64,000 bases of DNA from GWE2-42-39 sp942493345 (GCA_942493345.1 OW818695.1:3100001-3164000); one strand, 5' to 3'. Shown: positions 43,216-53,093, counted from the first letter of the stretch. Made by a program: numbers and translations. Notes: generated by a model not told the origin, from the sequence alone.

Positions 43216-45082
43216 TCTCAAAGCCATGCTTAATTTCTTGCTAGTATGTTTTTTACTTTTAACAAATACTATGTATTCCTTTTCAATGAAGGAACCAGAG
43301 AAACCTAATATTTTGTGGATAGTAAGTGAAGATAATACCACCATGTTGGGTTGCTATGGAGATAAATTCGCTACTACGCCACATATTGACAAGTTGGCCA
43401 GCGAAGGCATTTTATACACTAACGCCTATTCCCAACCTGCCTGTGCCTTATCAAGATCAACCTTGATCACAGGAATGTTTGCCAGTAGTCTTGGCACCGA
43501 ACAGATGAGAAGCAATTATCCTATCCCGGATTTCATTCAATTTTTCCCTATATACCTGCGCCAGGCAGGCTATTACACGACAAATAATGCCAAAGAGGAT
43601 TATAATACGAGTCGGCATCGGGGTGTTTGGAATGAATCCAGCGAAAAGGCTAGTTATAAAAACCGGGAGCCGGGGCAACCGTTTTTCGCGGTTTTCAATC
43701 TGGGCATCACTCATGAAAGTAGTATCGGCGTTCACAAGTCTCCGGGAAAACTGATCCATGATCCTGATAAGGTGATGATTCCGCCTTATTTACCGGCTAC
43801 TCCCGAAATGAAGAATGACTTCGCGCTATATTATGACAAAATTGAAGTGATGGACAAGCAGGTGGCCGATTTATTGAAAGAGCTGGATGAAGCTGGTTTG
43901 ACAAACAATACCATTATTTTTTATTATAGTGACAATGGCGGCGTTTTGGGCAGAAGTAAGCGCTTTATGTACGATGCTGGTTTGCATGTGCCACTTGTCA
44001 TTCGTTTTCCTAAAAAATATGCATCGCTTGCTCCGGCCCCTGTCGGTTCACGGATTGACAGAGTTGTTTCTTTTGAAGATTTTGCACCCACTGTTTTAAG
44101 TTTGGCAGGAGTTGAAATGCCCTCTTATATGCAAGGAAAACCTTTTTTAGGAGAACAACAGGTTCTCGAAAAAGAATATGCATTTGGATTTAGAGGCAGG
44201 ATAGACGAAAGCCTGGAAATGATACGAACCATCAGAAGCAAAAAATATCGGTATATCCGAAATTATATGCCCAATAAAATCTATGGTCAGCACAACGAGT
44301 ATTTATGGCAGGCAAAATCTATGGCTTCGTGGGAAAACAGCTACAAATCAGGTTCTTTAAATGCAACGCAATCTACGTTTTGGCATCAGAAGCCATCGGA
44401 GGAGTTATTCGATACAGAAGTTGATCCTTATAATGTTAATAACCTGGCAGGAGAGAAAGCATACAAAGTTATCCTCGAAAAAATGCGACAGGATTGCAAA
44501 GATATAATTCATAGAACCAAGGACACCGGGTTTATTCCGGAATCGATGAGAGTCACTATATCAAAAAATAGTACAGTTTATGACTTTGCCCATAGCAACA
44601 ACTATCCATTGGAGCGTATATTGGAAACAGCCGATATGGCCACCCTACGCGACATTCAATATTTAGACGAATTAATCATGCGGCTCTCCGACAAAAACCC
44701 GATAATACGGTATTGGGCTGCAACGGGCTGCACTGTCTTGGGGAAACAGGCCAAAAAAGCACGGTCGAAACTTTTGGTTCTGTTAAAGGATGAAGTGGCA
44801 GCAGTTCGTATTGCAGTTGCTGAAGCGCTCTATAGTATTGGAGACAATGCTGCCATAATACCCACTTTGACTAGTATATTGAGTTCCGACAACCAATTTG
44901 AGCGGGTGGAGACATTAACAGTTTTAGAAAAAATGAAGAATGATGCAAAAGATGCTTTACCGGCTATAATACAAATGGTTGATTTAAGAGATGACAAAAA
45001 AAATCCGACCCAACCACTATGGAAGTTCCCCCATGATATAAAAATAGCAAAACGGATAATTGCCAATATTGATTTAAATTAG
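43199..45082 (+). CDS. Sulfatase with non-standard C-A-L-S-R motif and HEAT-like repeats (PUL 1)
   Basis: A 627-residue exported sulfatase with signal peptide (about 9-28). The catalytic domain starts KPNILWIVSEDNTTMLGC and has C82-A-L84-S-R followed by STLITGM. The third motif position is Leu where Pro or Ala is the rule, while the broken paralogue at 40873 has the standard C-S-P-S-R. Further active-site segments are NAKEDYN, LGITHESS and YYSDNGGVLGRSKRFMYDAG. Residues about 490-627 form HEAT-like helical repeats (RYWAATGCTVLGKQA, VRIAVAEALYSIGD, VETLTVLEKM), an appended domain that may bind partners. It overlaps the upstream sulfatase by 17 bases, so translation is probably coupled. Confidence 0.9.
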   Translation: MNRNFNLKAMLNFLLVCFLLLTNTMYSFSMKEPEKPNILWIVSEDNTTMLGCYGDKFATTPHIDKLASEGILYTNAYSQPACALSRSTLITGMFASSLGTEQMRSNYPIPDFIQFFPIYLRQAGYYTTNNAKEDYNTSRHRGVWNESSEKASYKNREPGQPFFAVFNLGITHESSIGVHKSPGKLIHDPDKVMIPPYLPATPEMKNDFALYYDKIEVMDKQVADLLKELDEAGLTNNTIIFYYSDNGGVLGRSKRFMYDAGLHVPLVIRFPKKYASLAPAPVGSRIDRVVSFEDFAPTVLSLAGVEMPSYMQGKPFLGEQQVLEKEYAFGFRGRIDESLEMIRTIRSKKYRYIRNYMPNKIYGQHNEYLWQAKSMASWENSYKSGSLNATQSTFWHQKPSEELFDTEVDPYNVNNLAGEKAYKVILEKMRQDCKDIIHRTKDTGFIPESMRVTISKNSTVYDFAHSNNYPLERILETADMATLRDIQYLDELIMRLSDKNPIIRYWAATGCTVLGKQAKKARSKLLVLLKDEVAAVRIAVAEALYSIGDNAAIIPTLTSILSSDNQFERVETLTVLEKMKNDAKDALPAIIQMVDLRDDKKNPTQPLWKFPHDIKIAKRIIANIDLN

Positions 45083-45115
45083 GAGAGAAATTAAACTCCA
45101 TCTAAAAAAAAATGT

Positions 45116-47356
45116 ATGAAAAAGGTTTCTTTAATTTTTGCTCTTAGCTTCTTTCTGTTAGCCAGTGCCCTGGCAGCAGAATCGCCACGTACCGTTATTA
45201 ATTTAAATGGGATATGGGAGTTTGAACAGACAACGCGTTCCATCCAGCCATCCAAATTTACCCGCAAAATACCGGTTCCCGGCCTGGTGCATTTGGCGCT
45301 GCCCAAGATCGAGGAGTATGACATTTTTTTCAAACAGCCAGACAAAGCGGTTGACGGAGGTTGGGAGAGGGCTCTCCTGGCGACCGACTATACGCCCCGG
45401 TATAGCTGGTACCGAAAAGAAATAACCATCGGTAAAGAATTAAAAGACCTGGAAGCAGTTCTGACCATTAAGAAGAGCCAATACGTAACCCAAGTGTTCG
45501 TCAATGGAATCGATCTGGGGAATTACATGGAATGTTACACTCCTATTGACGTGGCAATTACACGTGCATTAAAATTCGACCAGAAAAATGAAATCCTATT
45601 GAAGGTTGGCGATAGGTATTGGCTGCCCAGCCAAGCGGCCGGTGGCACAGATAAAGAGAAGGAACATTATATTCCAGGCATATGGGACGATGTATACCTC
45701 TCGTTTACCAACAAGATACGGGTGAGCCGCATATTGGCTTTACCATTCTTGAAAGAAAAAAAGGTGACGGTGAAAGCCAAACTGTGGAACCTTAACAGAT
45801 TCTCAACGCCAGGCGATCCGAAATTGGATATGATAAATTATCAAATTAAAATTTACGAGAAAAAGGGGAGGAAGCAGGTTGCCGAGGCAGAAGGCACTGT
45901 TGCCTTGTTGCGGGACCAGATTGGTGAAATCGAGGTGAACCTACCCATGCCCAATCCTCACGCCTGGAGCCCGGATGATCCTTTTTTATATACTGCTGAA
46001 GTAACGCTTCTTTTCAATAAATTAGAATCTGACCGGGTTGAAGATGCTTTCGGCGTAAGGGATTTTGAACGCCGGGGTAAATCTTTTTATCTCAATGAGG
46101 AGAAAATTTACCTGCGGGGTTCGAACATTACTTTGCAACGGTTTTTTGAAGATCCGGAATGCGGTAACTTAGCCTGGGACAGGGAATGGGTTAAGAAAAT
46201 GTTGATAGACATGCCGAAAGAACTTAATTGGAACAGTATGCGGATATGTGTCGGCATCGTTCCGGACTTCTGGTACGATCTCGCCGATGAGTACGGCCTT
46301 TTGTTTCAAAATGAGTGGCTTTACTGGCAGATGCATGGATGGGACGACCAGATTAGAAAAGAATTTACGGATTGGGTATGGGCAGATGGCTCCCACCCGA
46401 GCATCGCCATTTGGGATGCCATTAATGAGAACCAAAATCAGTTCATAGGCAATGTGTTAATACCTGGACTTAAAATTCTCGACCCCACCCGTATTTGGGA
46501 CGCAGGATACATGACGGCATCGCAAATGGCAAATGATGAAATGGATGAACCGCACACCTATCAGGGCAGGAAGAAGGATGGTAGCATGAAAACCCCGTAT
46601 CCATTGGGCAGCCTGTCGTTCAGGCCTGAAATTGTCAAGGGAATAGAAGAGTCGAGCTCTGCGCAATTGGTCAATGAATACGGTTGGGTTTGGCTCTGGA
46701 GGGATGGAACACCAAGCAAGCTGACCACAACCATCTATGACTATTATATGGGTCCCAACACAACTGTTTCTGAACGCCGTAATTTCCAAGCTTATTGGCT
46801 TCAATGTGAAACCGAATGGATGCGAAGCAACCGTTCTATTGCCGGAGTGTTGGCATTTTGTTTATTGACAAACAATTATGGTTATACGGGAGATTGGTTT
46901 ATTGACAATATCAAAGATTTGACCCCCGGTGCCACGATGTATTGGTTCAAACATTGCTTTGCGCCAACGAATGTGTTCATTAACGTAACCGATGAGCGCT
47001 TCGCGAAAGGACGTCCAACTCACAAACCGGGCGAATACTTGAGTTTTTCTTTAATGGGCGTAAACGATAACATCCAGGACAAAAAGGGATCTGTAACCAT
47101 CAAATTGTTAAACTCACAAGGAAAATCAGTTTATTCAGATACCCTTTCAATAAACCTTCCCGCTTCAGACCGAGTTGATATTCCTTATGCATTTGTCCTG
47201 CCAATGATTCATGATGGGTACTTATTGACAACAGAGTTTATAGAAGAAGGTACGCATGACAAGCTGTTAAGCAGACGGTATATTAAAGTTGGTGCCAAGG
47301 ATCAGTATAAATTCTATGAGATGCCTGTTGAAAACATTTTTGAAAAAAATATGTAA
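45116..47356 (+). CDS. Glycoside hydrolase family 2 enzyme (PUL 1)
   Basis: A 746-residue exported enzyme with a signal peptide ending near LAAES (about 20-22). It has the GH2 layout: N-terminal sugar-binding jelly roll (about 28-195, NLNGIWEFEQ, YSWYRKEI, GIWDDVYLSF), Ig-like domain (about 200-315), and TIM barrel with the acid/base Glu438 in DAINENQ and the nucleophile Glu521 in VNEYGW. Members include beta-galactosidases, beta-glucuronidases and beta-mannosidases; the residues visible here do not settle which. It follows the sulfatases by 33 bases and probably acts on the desulfated glycan. Confidence 0.9.
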   Translation: MKKVSLIFALSFFLLASALAAESPRTVINLNGIWEFEQTTRSIQPSKFTRKIPVPGLVHLALPKIEEYDIFFKQPDKAVDGGWERALLATDYTPRYSWYRKEITIGKELKDLEAVLTIKKSQYVTQVFVNGIDLGNYMECYTPIDVAITRALKFDQKNEILLKVGDRYWLPSQAAGGTDKEKEHYIPGIWDDVYLSFTNKIRVSRILALPFLKEKKVTVKAKLWNLNRFSTPGDPKLDMINYQIKIYEKKGRKQVAEAEGTVALLRDQIGEIEVNLPMPNPHAWSPDDPFLYTAEVTLLFNKLESDRVEDAFGVRDFERRGKSFYLNEEKIYLRGSNITLQRFFEDPECGNLAWDREWVKKMLIDMPKELNWNSMRICVGIVPDFWYDLADEYGLLFQNEWLYWQMHGWDDQIRKEFTDWVWADGSHPSIAIWDAINENQNQFIGNVLIPGLKILDPTRIWDAGYMTASQMANDEMDEPHTYQGRKKDGSMKTPYPLGSLSFRPEIVKGIEESSSAQLVNEYGWVWLWRDGTPSKLTTTIYDYYMGPNTTVSERRNFQAYWLQCETEWMRSNRSIAGVLAFCLLTNNYGYTGDWFIDNIKDLTPGATMYWFKHCFAPTNVFINVTDERFAKGRPTHKPGEYLSFSLMGVNDNIQDKKGSVTIKLLNSQGKSVYSDTLSINLPASDRVDIPYAFVLPMIHDGYLLTTEFIEEGTHDKLLSRRYIKVGAKDQYKFYEMPVENIFEKNM

Positions 47357-47381
47357 TAACAATTCATTGTTATTTAGTTTT

Positions 47382-47715
47382 TTGAAAAAACAGGAGAAAA
47401 AGAATTTATTTGTTCTTCACATTGACTGTTTCTTTGTTCCTAACACAAGGATGTGATACATCTCCAAAGGAAAACAACCAACAACAGAAAGAGAATGTAG
47501 CAATTAGTAATCTTGCCCTGATTCCTTTACGCGCAGGAAGAGTGAATCCGGAAGGATGGATCAGGGAACAGATGCGCCTCAATGTTGAAGAAGGTCTGGC
47601 TGGTTCGTACGAACGCATCTGGCTCAATGTGGCACTTGAACTTTTTGCCAAACAGGAACGGAAGTTCGGTTATGTGAAAATCATGCGTGGAAAATTATAC
47701 CAAATGAAAATATAA
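47382..47715 (+). pseudogene. Truncated GH127-like (DUF1680) remnant
   Basis: A frame from about 47401 to 47715 reads as a lipoprotein start (TVSLFLTQGCDTS) and then ALIPLRAGRVNPEGWIREQ, followed by LNVEEGLAGSYERIW, which is the usual opening of GH127-type beta-L-arabinofuranosidase-like proteins. It stops after about 100 residues, while such enzymes have more than 600. It also lacks a proper start: the likely original start (now TTG at 47382, reading KKQEKKNLF) is in another frame, with a one-base shift near 47418. I conclude it is a decayed gene. The tail after KQERKFGY may already be unrelated sequence. Confidence 0.75.
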
Positions 47716-47773
47716 GTTGTCTATTCCGATTTTTGTCACAACTTTGTTTTATAAATAATAAATTGGGTAAGGA

Positions 47774-48367
47774 GTGACCAAAACTGTAAAAGATCAAATT
47801 ATTTGGGATAGTTTCAGAAAAGGGAACAAAAAGGCATTTGAAATTATTTATGAAGAAAATTATTCTTCGCTTTTTCATTATGGGTTAAAATTCACCACTG
47901 ATGGAGAAATAGTGAAGGACCTTATCCATGAGCTTTTTGTTGATTTAATTGATTCGGGGGAAAAACTTTCTGCTACCGATAATATTCGGTTTTATCTTCT
48001 GAAAGTCATGCGAAATAAAGTGTCGAAGCAGCTTACCATAAACTTAAAGCAGAAAAACGACCAGCTTGCCACTTCTTGTTTTACTTTGGTTGAGTCGATT
48101 GAAAATCAAATGATAAAAGAGGAGATGGAAGAAAATACGCGAAAACATATTATTGCTTCGGTTAATAAACTATCGAAAAAGCAACAGGAAATAATCTACC
48201 TCCGCTTTTACAACGATATGTCGTATCAGAAAATTGCTGAACTGTTCGGTGTGAAGATTCAAACGGTCAGGAATCTGATGTGCCGGGCAATCCAATCGAT
48301 GAAAGACGATCTTGAGAAGAACAGGATTGACAGACAAATCATCCTTTTTATATTGAGTCCCGTTTAA
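47774..48367 (+). CDS. ECF RNA polymerase sigma factor of PUL 2
   Basis: A 197-residue ECF sigma factor. Region 2 (about 20-85) contains AFEIIYEENYSSLFHYGL and LIHELFVDLIDSG; region 4 (about 130-185) contains LSKKQQEIIYLRFYNDMSYQKIAELFG and VKIQTVRNLMCRAIQSMK. The start is taken as GTG at 47774, because no in-frame ATG precedes the first conserved helix and a stop lies at 47759. It would direct transcription of the PUL 2 SusC/SusD genes, under control of the FecR protein encoded 116 bases downstream. Confidence 0.92.
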   Translation: MTKTVKDQIIWDSFRKGNKKAFEIIYEENYSSLFHYGLKFTTDGEIVKDLIHELFVDLIDSGEKLSATDNIRFYLLKVMRNKVSKQLTINLKQKNDQLATSCFTLVESIENQMIKEEMEENTRKHIIASVNKLSKKQQEIIYLRFYNDMSYQKIAELFGVKIQTVRNLMCRAIQSMKDDLEKNRIDRQIILFILSPV

Positions 48368-48398
48368 ACGCTTCCTTATAGTGTATTCAATTGTTTTT

Positions 48399-48418
48399 GC
48401 TATAAAGTGTTTTATAGC
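48399..48418 (+). promoter_or_regulatory. Hairpin between sigma and anti-sigma genes (PUL 2)
   Basis: A perfect 8-base-pair stem (GCTATAAA with TTTATAGC) and a 4-base loop in the 116-base spacer. A hairpin occupies the same spacer in PUL 1 (34321-34363), though the sequences differ. Confidence 0.4.
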
Positions 48419-48483
48419 ATTATTTTGTAGTAGTATATCGTAGCTTTTCTTTCCATTACTGATAAAAACGAACTTGAGTCAAC

Positions 48484-49506
48484 ATGGAAAAGTTTTTGAG
48501 GTACAGGGATTTTAAGTTTGATGATTTTGTTCAGGATGCTGGATTCCGGCTTTGGATAACAAAACCTGACGAGATCAGAGATTTATTCTGGAAAGAATTT
48601 CTGGGGCAATATCCCGAACAAAAAGAAGCTATCGAAATAGCATGTCAAATTGTTGAAAACCTATCGTTTGAGGAAAAGGAGATCCCCCGGGACGAGTATA
48701 AGGATTCGATGATTCGGCTGAAAAAATACATGGAAAATAAATCGGAAAAGAGAAGATATATCGGGAGTTTTGCCTATTGGATGGGTCGGGTAGCTGCGAT
48801 TCTGATTATCCCATTATTTCTGGTTTCTGCTTTTTTGTATTTCGGGAACTTGCCGGAAAAGCATCTGCAAATGGTGCAATATATTGTACCCGATGGACAG
48901 AAAAGCAATGTGATTCTTGCCGATGGTACTAGTGTGTGGCTGAATTCAGGTTCAACGCTTTCCTATTCTTTGGATAGTAAAAACAGAAGAGAAGTACAAT
49001 TGTCAGGTGAAGCATTTTTTAATGTGGCAAAAGACAAGAAAAATCCTTTTTTTGTCAAAACTCGCGACTATACGGTGAAAGTGTACGGTACGGAATTCAA
49101 TGTAAGGGCATACAGTGATTCAAACGAAAGTGAAACTATTTTGAAAGAAGGTTCAGTTTCCATTATTACGGGAAACAGCAATGAAGTAAAATTATCGCCT
49201 GGACAACGTTTCTTTCTGAATGAAAATAAAAAGTACAGCCTTACAGAAGTTAATCCAGATTTGTATCTGAGTTGGAAAGATAATCTTCTGAGAATAAACA
49301 ACGAACGATTGGAAGACTTGATTATCCGAATGGAGCGTTGGTATGGTGTGAAAATTTATGTAGAAGGTATGGACAAGGTAAAAGATTTAAGGTACACGCT
49401 GACCATTAAAACCGAAAGTCTCAGAGAGATGCTTGATCTAATGAAATTTGTAACCCCGTTTCAATGTAAAATAGATGGCGAAAATGTAACCCTCAATTAT
49501 AATTAA
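48484..49506 (+). CDS. FecR-family anti-sigma factor of PUL 2
   Basis: A 340-residue inner membrane regulator with a cytoplasmic sigma-binding part (about 1-98), one membrane helix (about 104-123), a periplasmic FecR domain (about 132-225, VPDGQKSNVILADGTSVWLN and VQLSGEAFFNVAKDKKNPF) and a DUF4974-like C-terminus (about 262-340, NNERLEDLIIRMERWYGVKI). It holds the PUL 2 sigma factor inactive until the STN domain of the PUL 2 SusC protein signals ligand. Confidence 0.94.
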   Translation: MEKFLRYRDFKFDDFVQDAGFRLWITKPDEIRDLFWKEFLGQYPEQKEAIEIACQIVENLSFEEKEIPRDEYKDSMIRLKKYMENKSEKRRYIGSFAYWMGRVAAILIIPLFLVSAFLYFGNLPEKHLQMVQYIVPDGQKSNVILADGTSVWLNSGSTLSYSLDSKNRREVQLSGEAFFNVAKDKKNPFFVKTRDYTVKVYGTEFNVRAYSDSNESETILKEGSVSIITGNSNEVKLSPGQRFFLNENKKYSLTEVNPDLYLSWKDNLLRINNERLEDLIIRMERWYGVKIYVEGMDKVKDLRYTLTIKTESLREMLDLMKFVTPFQCKIDGENVTLNYN

Positions 49507-49546
49507 AAAGTATTGCCTATGACAAAATGTTGACTGATCAACAAAA

Positions 49547-49577
49547 AAGCAGGAATATCTGGAACATATCCCTGCTT
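49547..49577 (+). promoter_or_regulatory. Hairpin upstream of susC (PUL 2)
   Basis: AAGCAGG-AATAT pairs with ATATCCCTGCTT (one mismatch) around a short loop, 65-95 bases before the SusC start. It parallels the hairpin at 35466-35495 in PUL 1. There is no T-tract after it. Confidence 0.45.
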
Positions 49578-49642
49578 GCGAGTTTAACAAATTTACCGTT
49601 GTCGAAACTTGGTAATTAGTATTAAAAACTTAAAACAAAACT

Positions 49643-52600
49643 ATGAAAAAAAATGGAATCTTTTCCTGGTTTGGAAAAGGACTAACGCCGTCAGGCAAAA
49701 TTTTAAAAGTGATGAAAGTATTTACTTTTTTGATGTTGGTTGTTATTATTCATGTATCGGCTACTTCGTATTCGCAAAACAGCCACTTAAGTTTGAATAT
49801 GAAAAATGTATCTATTAAAGATGTGCTGATCAGAATTGAAGAACAAACTGAGTACCGGTTTTTGTATAGCGATTCGAAAATCGATGTTGAAAATAAGGTG
49901 AACATCGATTTGAACGATATGAAAATCGAAGATATTCTGGATAATGTTTTTGAAGGTACGAATATCGGGTACAGAATTGTGAATCGGCAAATATTGTTGT
50001 CTGGTAAAAGCGAAACTTTCCAAGTCGGGCTGCAATCTAATAATATTAAGGGAAAAGTCACCGATTCATCTGGAAATCTGCTTCCTGGAGTTTCAGTAGT
50101 GGTGAAGGGAACGACAAATGGTACGATTACCGATTCTGATGGGAAGTACTCTCTAAACAATGTTCCGGTTGATGCTTCCTTGGTGTTTTCATTTGTTGGA
50201 ATGAAAACGCAGGAAATAGCTGTAGTTGGAAAAACTATCGTGAATGTAAACTTGCAGGAAGAAACTATTGGTATTGAAGAGGTTGTAGCAATAGGGTATG
50301 GTTCAATGAAAAAAAGCGACCTAACCGGATCCGTTACTTCGTTGAGGTCTGATAATTTCAATAAAGGGGTTAAATCTTCATTAAATCAATTAATGGCCGG
50401 AAGGGCTGCCGGTGTGCGCGTTATCCAGAATAGTAATGAACCCGGTGGAGGTATTTCTGTAAACATTCGGGGAGCTGGGTCCGTAAGTGCCGGATCCGAT
50501 CCTTTATACGTTATCGATGGTTTGCCAATAGACAATACGGCGCCGATTACTGCTTCAGGAAGAAATTATATTAGTTCCAATACGGTTCGCAGTCCGTTAA
50601 ACTCGATTAACTCGGCAGATATTGAATCGATAGAAATACTTAAAGATGCATCGGCCACTGCAATTTATGGGTCGAGAGGGGCCAATGGTGTTGTTATGAT
50701 AACAACCAAAAAAGGCAAAACCGGAACTACGAAAGTAAATTATTCAGGAGAATACGGAATGCAGAATGTAGCAAGTAAATTGAGGGTGCTGACAGCTGAT
50801 GAGTATATGACAATATTAAATGAAATTATTGAAGATGGAGGGGGAACTGCTGCTGAAAAAGTTACAGAAATTCAAGATGGAGGAAACGACTGGCAAGATC
50901 ATATATACAGAGCAAACGCCCAGGTTCAAAATCATAATCTTTCTTTCAGTGGTGGCAATGACAAATCAACATTTTTTGTTGGCCTGAATTATTTCGACCA
51001 GCAGGGGGTTGTAAAAACATCAAGTTTGAAAAGATACACCGCCAGAATTAATATGACCAATGCTGTTTCAAATAAATTCGACATAGGTTTGAATTTAAGT
51101 ACCAGTTACATCCAGGACGATTTTGCCCCGGAAGGAAATGCATTCAATGAAAATGGTGGGGCAATATATGCTGCTTTCAACTTTGATCCGACTCTCTCGA
51201 TCACGAATTCTACTACTGGAAGATATCAAATATCGCCTTTTATTACGACTGATAATCCATTGGCAATTCTTTATGGTAAAAGGGCCGGTTCGGCAAGTTA
51301 CAGGACCTATGGAACTGTATTTGGAAATTATACGCTCATTCCCGGACTAGTGGCAAAACTTAACATTGGTGGCGATATTCAAAATCAGCGAAGGGATGTT
51401 TATGTTGATCGATCAACTGTAGATGGACTCGCTGCAGGAGGGTCGGCTTCAATTATGAATGGAACCGTGAGCAATTATTTAGTGGAAGGAACACTTAATT
51501 ACAATAAAAAAATTGAAGACCACAATTTTACTGTTTTGGCTGGTGTTACAACCCAGCGGTTTATAACCAACAGAAATTCACTTCAGTCGGCTGGTTATCC
51601 ATCTGATGCAACGGGCTCAGATAATGTTGAATCAGGAACACAAAGTACATTTCTCGTTTTTAGCAATAAACTGTCCAACCGGTTGCTTTCATATTTAGGG
51701 CGGGTTAATTATTCATTCATGGATAGATATTTATTTACTGCATCGTTTCGGGTGGACGGATCATCCAGATTTGGGGTAAACAACAGGTTCGGGTATTTCC
51801 CTTCATTTGCTGGTGCGTGGAGAATTAATCAGGAAAATTTTATGAGTGATTTGTCATTCATAAATAATTTGAAGTTAAAAGTTAGCTGGGGTCGAACCGG
51901 GAATCAGGCAATTGGCGACTATCAGTCGATTATGACTTATGGAACCGGCCCGATGGGGGTTTTCAATGGTCTGCTGAGTTCAACTCAGGAACCTGCAAGG
52001 TTGGCAAATCCTGATTTAAAATGGGAGACAACAGAACAATCGGATTTCGGGTTTGATATAGGCGTATTTGATGACCGAATTTCTGCTAGCGTAGATTATT
52101 ACGTCAAACACACATTTGATATGTTATTATATAAACCTGTAAGTTATACAAGCGGTTTCACCAGTCAGCTAACAAATATCGGAAGCATCAGGAACCAAGG
52201 GTTTGAGATAACATTAAATACAAGAAATATTGACAAAGCATTTAAATGGAACACCTCTTTAAACCTAGCCACCTTAAAAAATGAGGTAATTAGTTTAGGT
52301 GGAGAGGGTGATATTATGGCCGGATCATTCGGGGTTTTAGGCTCTGATCCTGCAGTAATACGGAAAGGAGAACCTTTATATTCTTTTTATGGATACAAAG
52401 TTCTCGGGGTATGGCAAACCACCGATGATTTTTCAACGACAATAGATGCTGTTCACCCCGGTGACCTCAAGTATCTTGATGTTAATGGAGATAAGACTGT
52501 TAATTCTTCTGACCGTGTTATTCTGGGAAATAGTTTTCCGAAATTAACCGTTGGATTCAGTAATAGTTTTGAATACAAACAATTTACGCTGGATGTAATG

Positions 52601-53029
52601 TTCGAAAGTGTGTCTGGTTTGAAAATGTTCAACAATAACCTTGTTGACACCTATTTCCCGATAAATTTCAGGAGAAATAAATATGCCACTCCACTTTTAG
52701 AAAGATGGACTGCTGAAAATCCTTCCAACAAGTATCCTTCTTTTGTTACACCATTAAGCCAGGGGCAGAAGATTGTTAATTCATACACTGTACAGGATGC
52801 ATCTTACATAAGGCTTCAATCGGTAACCCTTAGTTATGAGATTCCGGCAATAAGAAGATTTATCCATTCCGGGACAATTTATATTACCGGGCAAAATCTT
52901 TTTACAATTACCGGGTATGATGGAATGGACCCGGCAGCTAATCCGAATGGCAATGCGAATTACCGGGTAGATTTTAATACCTATCCGTTAGCGACTACTT
53001 TTTCGCTTGGCGTAAGGATTGATTTTTAG
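49643..53029 (+). CDS. SusC/RagA-family TonB-linked outer membrane receptor with STN domain (PUL 2)
   Basis: An 1128-residue SusC-like importer. The signal peptide follows a short basic leader (about 22-45), then come an STN domain (about 50-115, SLNMKNVSIKDVLIRIEEQT), a CarboxypepD_reg-like domain (about 132-205, KGKVTDSSGNLLPGVSVVVKG), the TonB box region (EVVAIGYGSMKKSD), plug (about 225-360, VNIRGAGSVSAGSD and YVIDGLPID) and a barrel ending in LGVRIDF. It transports the PUL 2 glycan fragments with the SusD partner and signals to the FecR/ECF pair. It is a paralogue, not a duplicate, of the PUL 1 receptor: the CarboxypepD_reg segments are similar while the barrels differ. Confidence 0.95.
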   Translation: MKKNGIFSWFGKGLTPSGKILKVMKVFTFLMLVVIIHVSATSYSQNSHLSLNMKNVSIKDVLIRIEEQTEYRFLYSDSKIDVENKVNIDLNDMKIEDILDNVFEGTNIGYRIVNRQILLSGKSETFQVGLQSNNIKGKVTDSSGNLLPGVSVVVKGTTNGTITDSDGKYSLNNVPVDASLVFSFVGMKTQEIAVVGKTIVNVNLQEETIGIEEVVAIGYGSMKKSDLTGSVTSLRSDNFNKGVKSSLNQLMAGRAAGVRVIQNSNEPGGGISVNIRGAGSVSAGSDPLYVIDGLPIDNTAPITASGRNYISSNTVRSPLNSINSADIESIEILKDASATAIYGSRGANGVVMITTKKGKTGTTKVNYSGEYGMQNVASKLRVLTADEYMTILNEIIEDGGGTAAEKVTEIQDGGNDWQDHIYRANAQVQNHNLSFSGGNDKSTFFVGLNYFDQQGVVKTSSLKRYTARINMTNAVSNKFDIGLNLSTSYIQDDFAPEGNAFNENGGAIYAAFNFDPTLSITNSTTGRYQISPFITTDNPLAILYGKRAGSASYRTYGTVFGNYTLIPGLVAKLNIGGDIQNQRRDVYVDRSTVDGLAAGGSASIMNGTVSNYLVEGTLNYNKKIEDHNFTVLAGVTTQRFITNRNSLQSAGYPSDATGSDNVESGTQSTFLVFSNKLSNRLLSYLGRVNYSFMDRYLFTASFRVDGSSRFGVNNRFGYFPSFAGAWRINQENFMSDLSFINNLKLKVSWGRTGNQAIGDYQSIMTYGTGPMGVFNGLLSSTQEPARLANPDLKWETTEQSDFGFDIGVFDDRISASVDYYVKHTFDMLLYKPVSYTSGFTSQLTNIGSIRNQGFEITLNTRNIDKAFKWNTSLNLATLKNEVISLGGEGDIMAGSFGVLGSDPAVIRKGEPLYSFYGYKVLGVWQTTDDFSTTIDAVHPGDLKYLDVNGDKTVNSSDRVILGNSFPKLTVGFSNSFEYKQFTLDVMFESVSGLKMFNNNLVDTYFPINFRRNKYATPLLERWTAENPSNKYPSFVTPLSQGQKIVNSYTVQDASYIRLQSVTLSYEIPAIRRFIHSGTIYITGQNLFTITGYDGMDPAANPNGNANYRVDFNTYPLATTFSLGVRIDF

Positions 53030-53093
53030 TTAATTCATATTTTGAAGAAATGTTTTATAACGTTTATTCATTTAAAATTAAAATATTATTATC

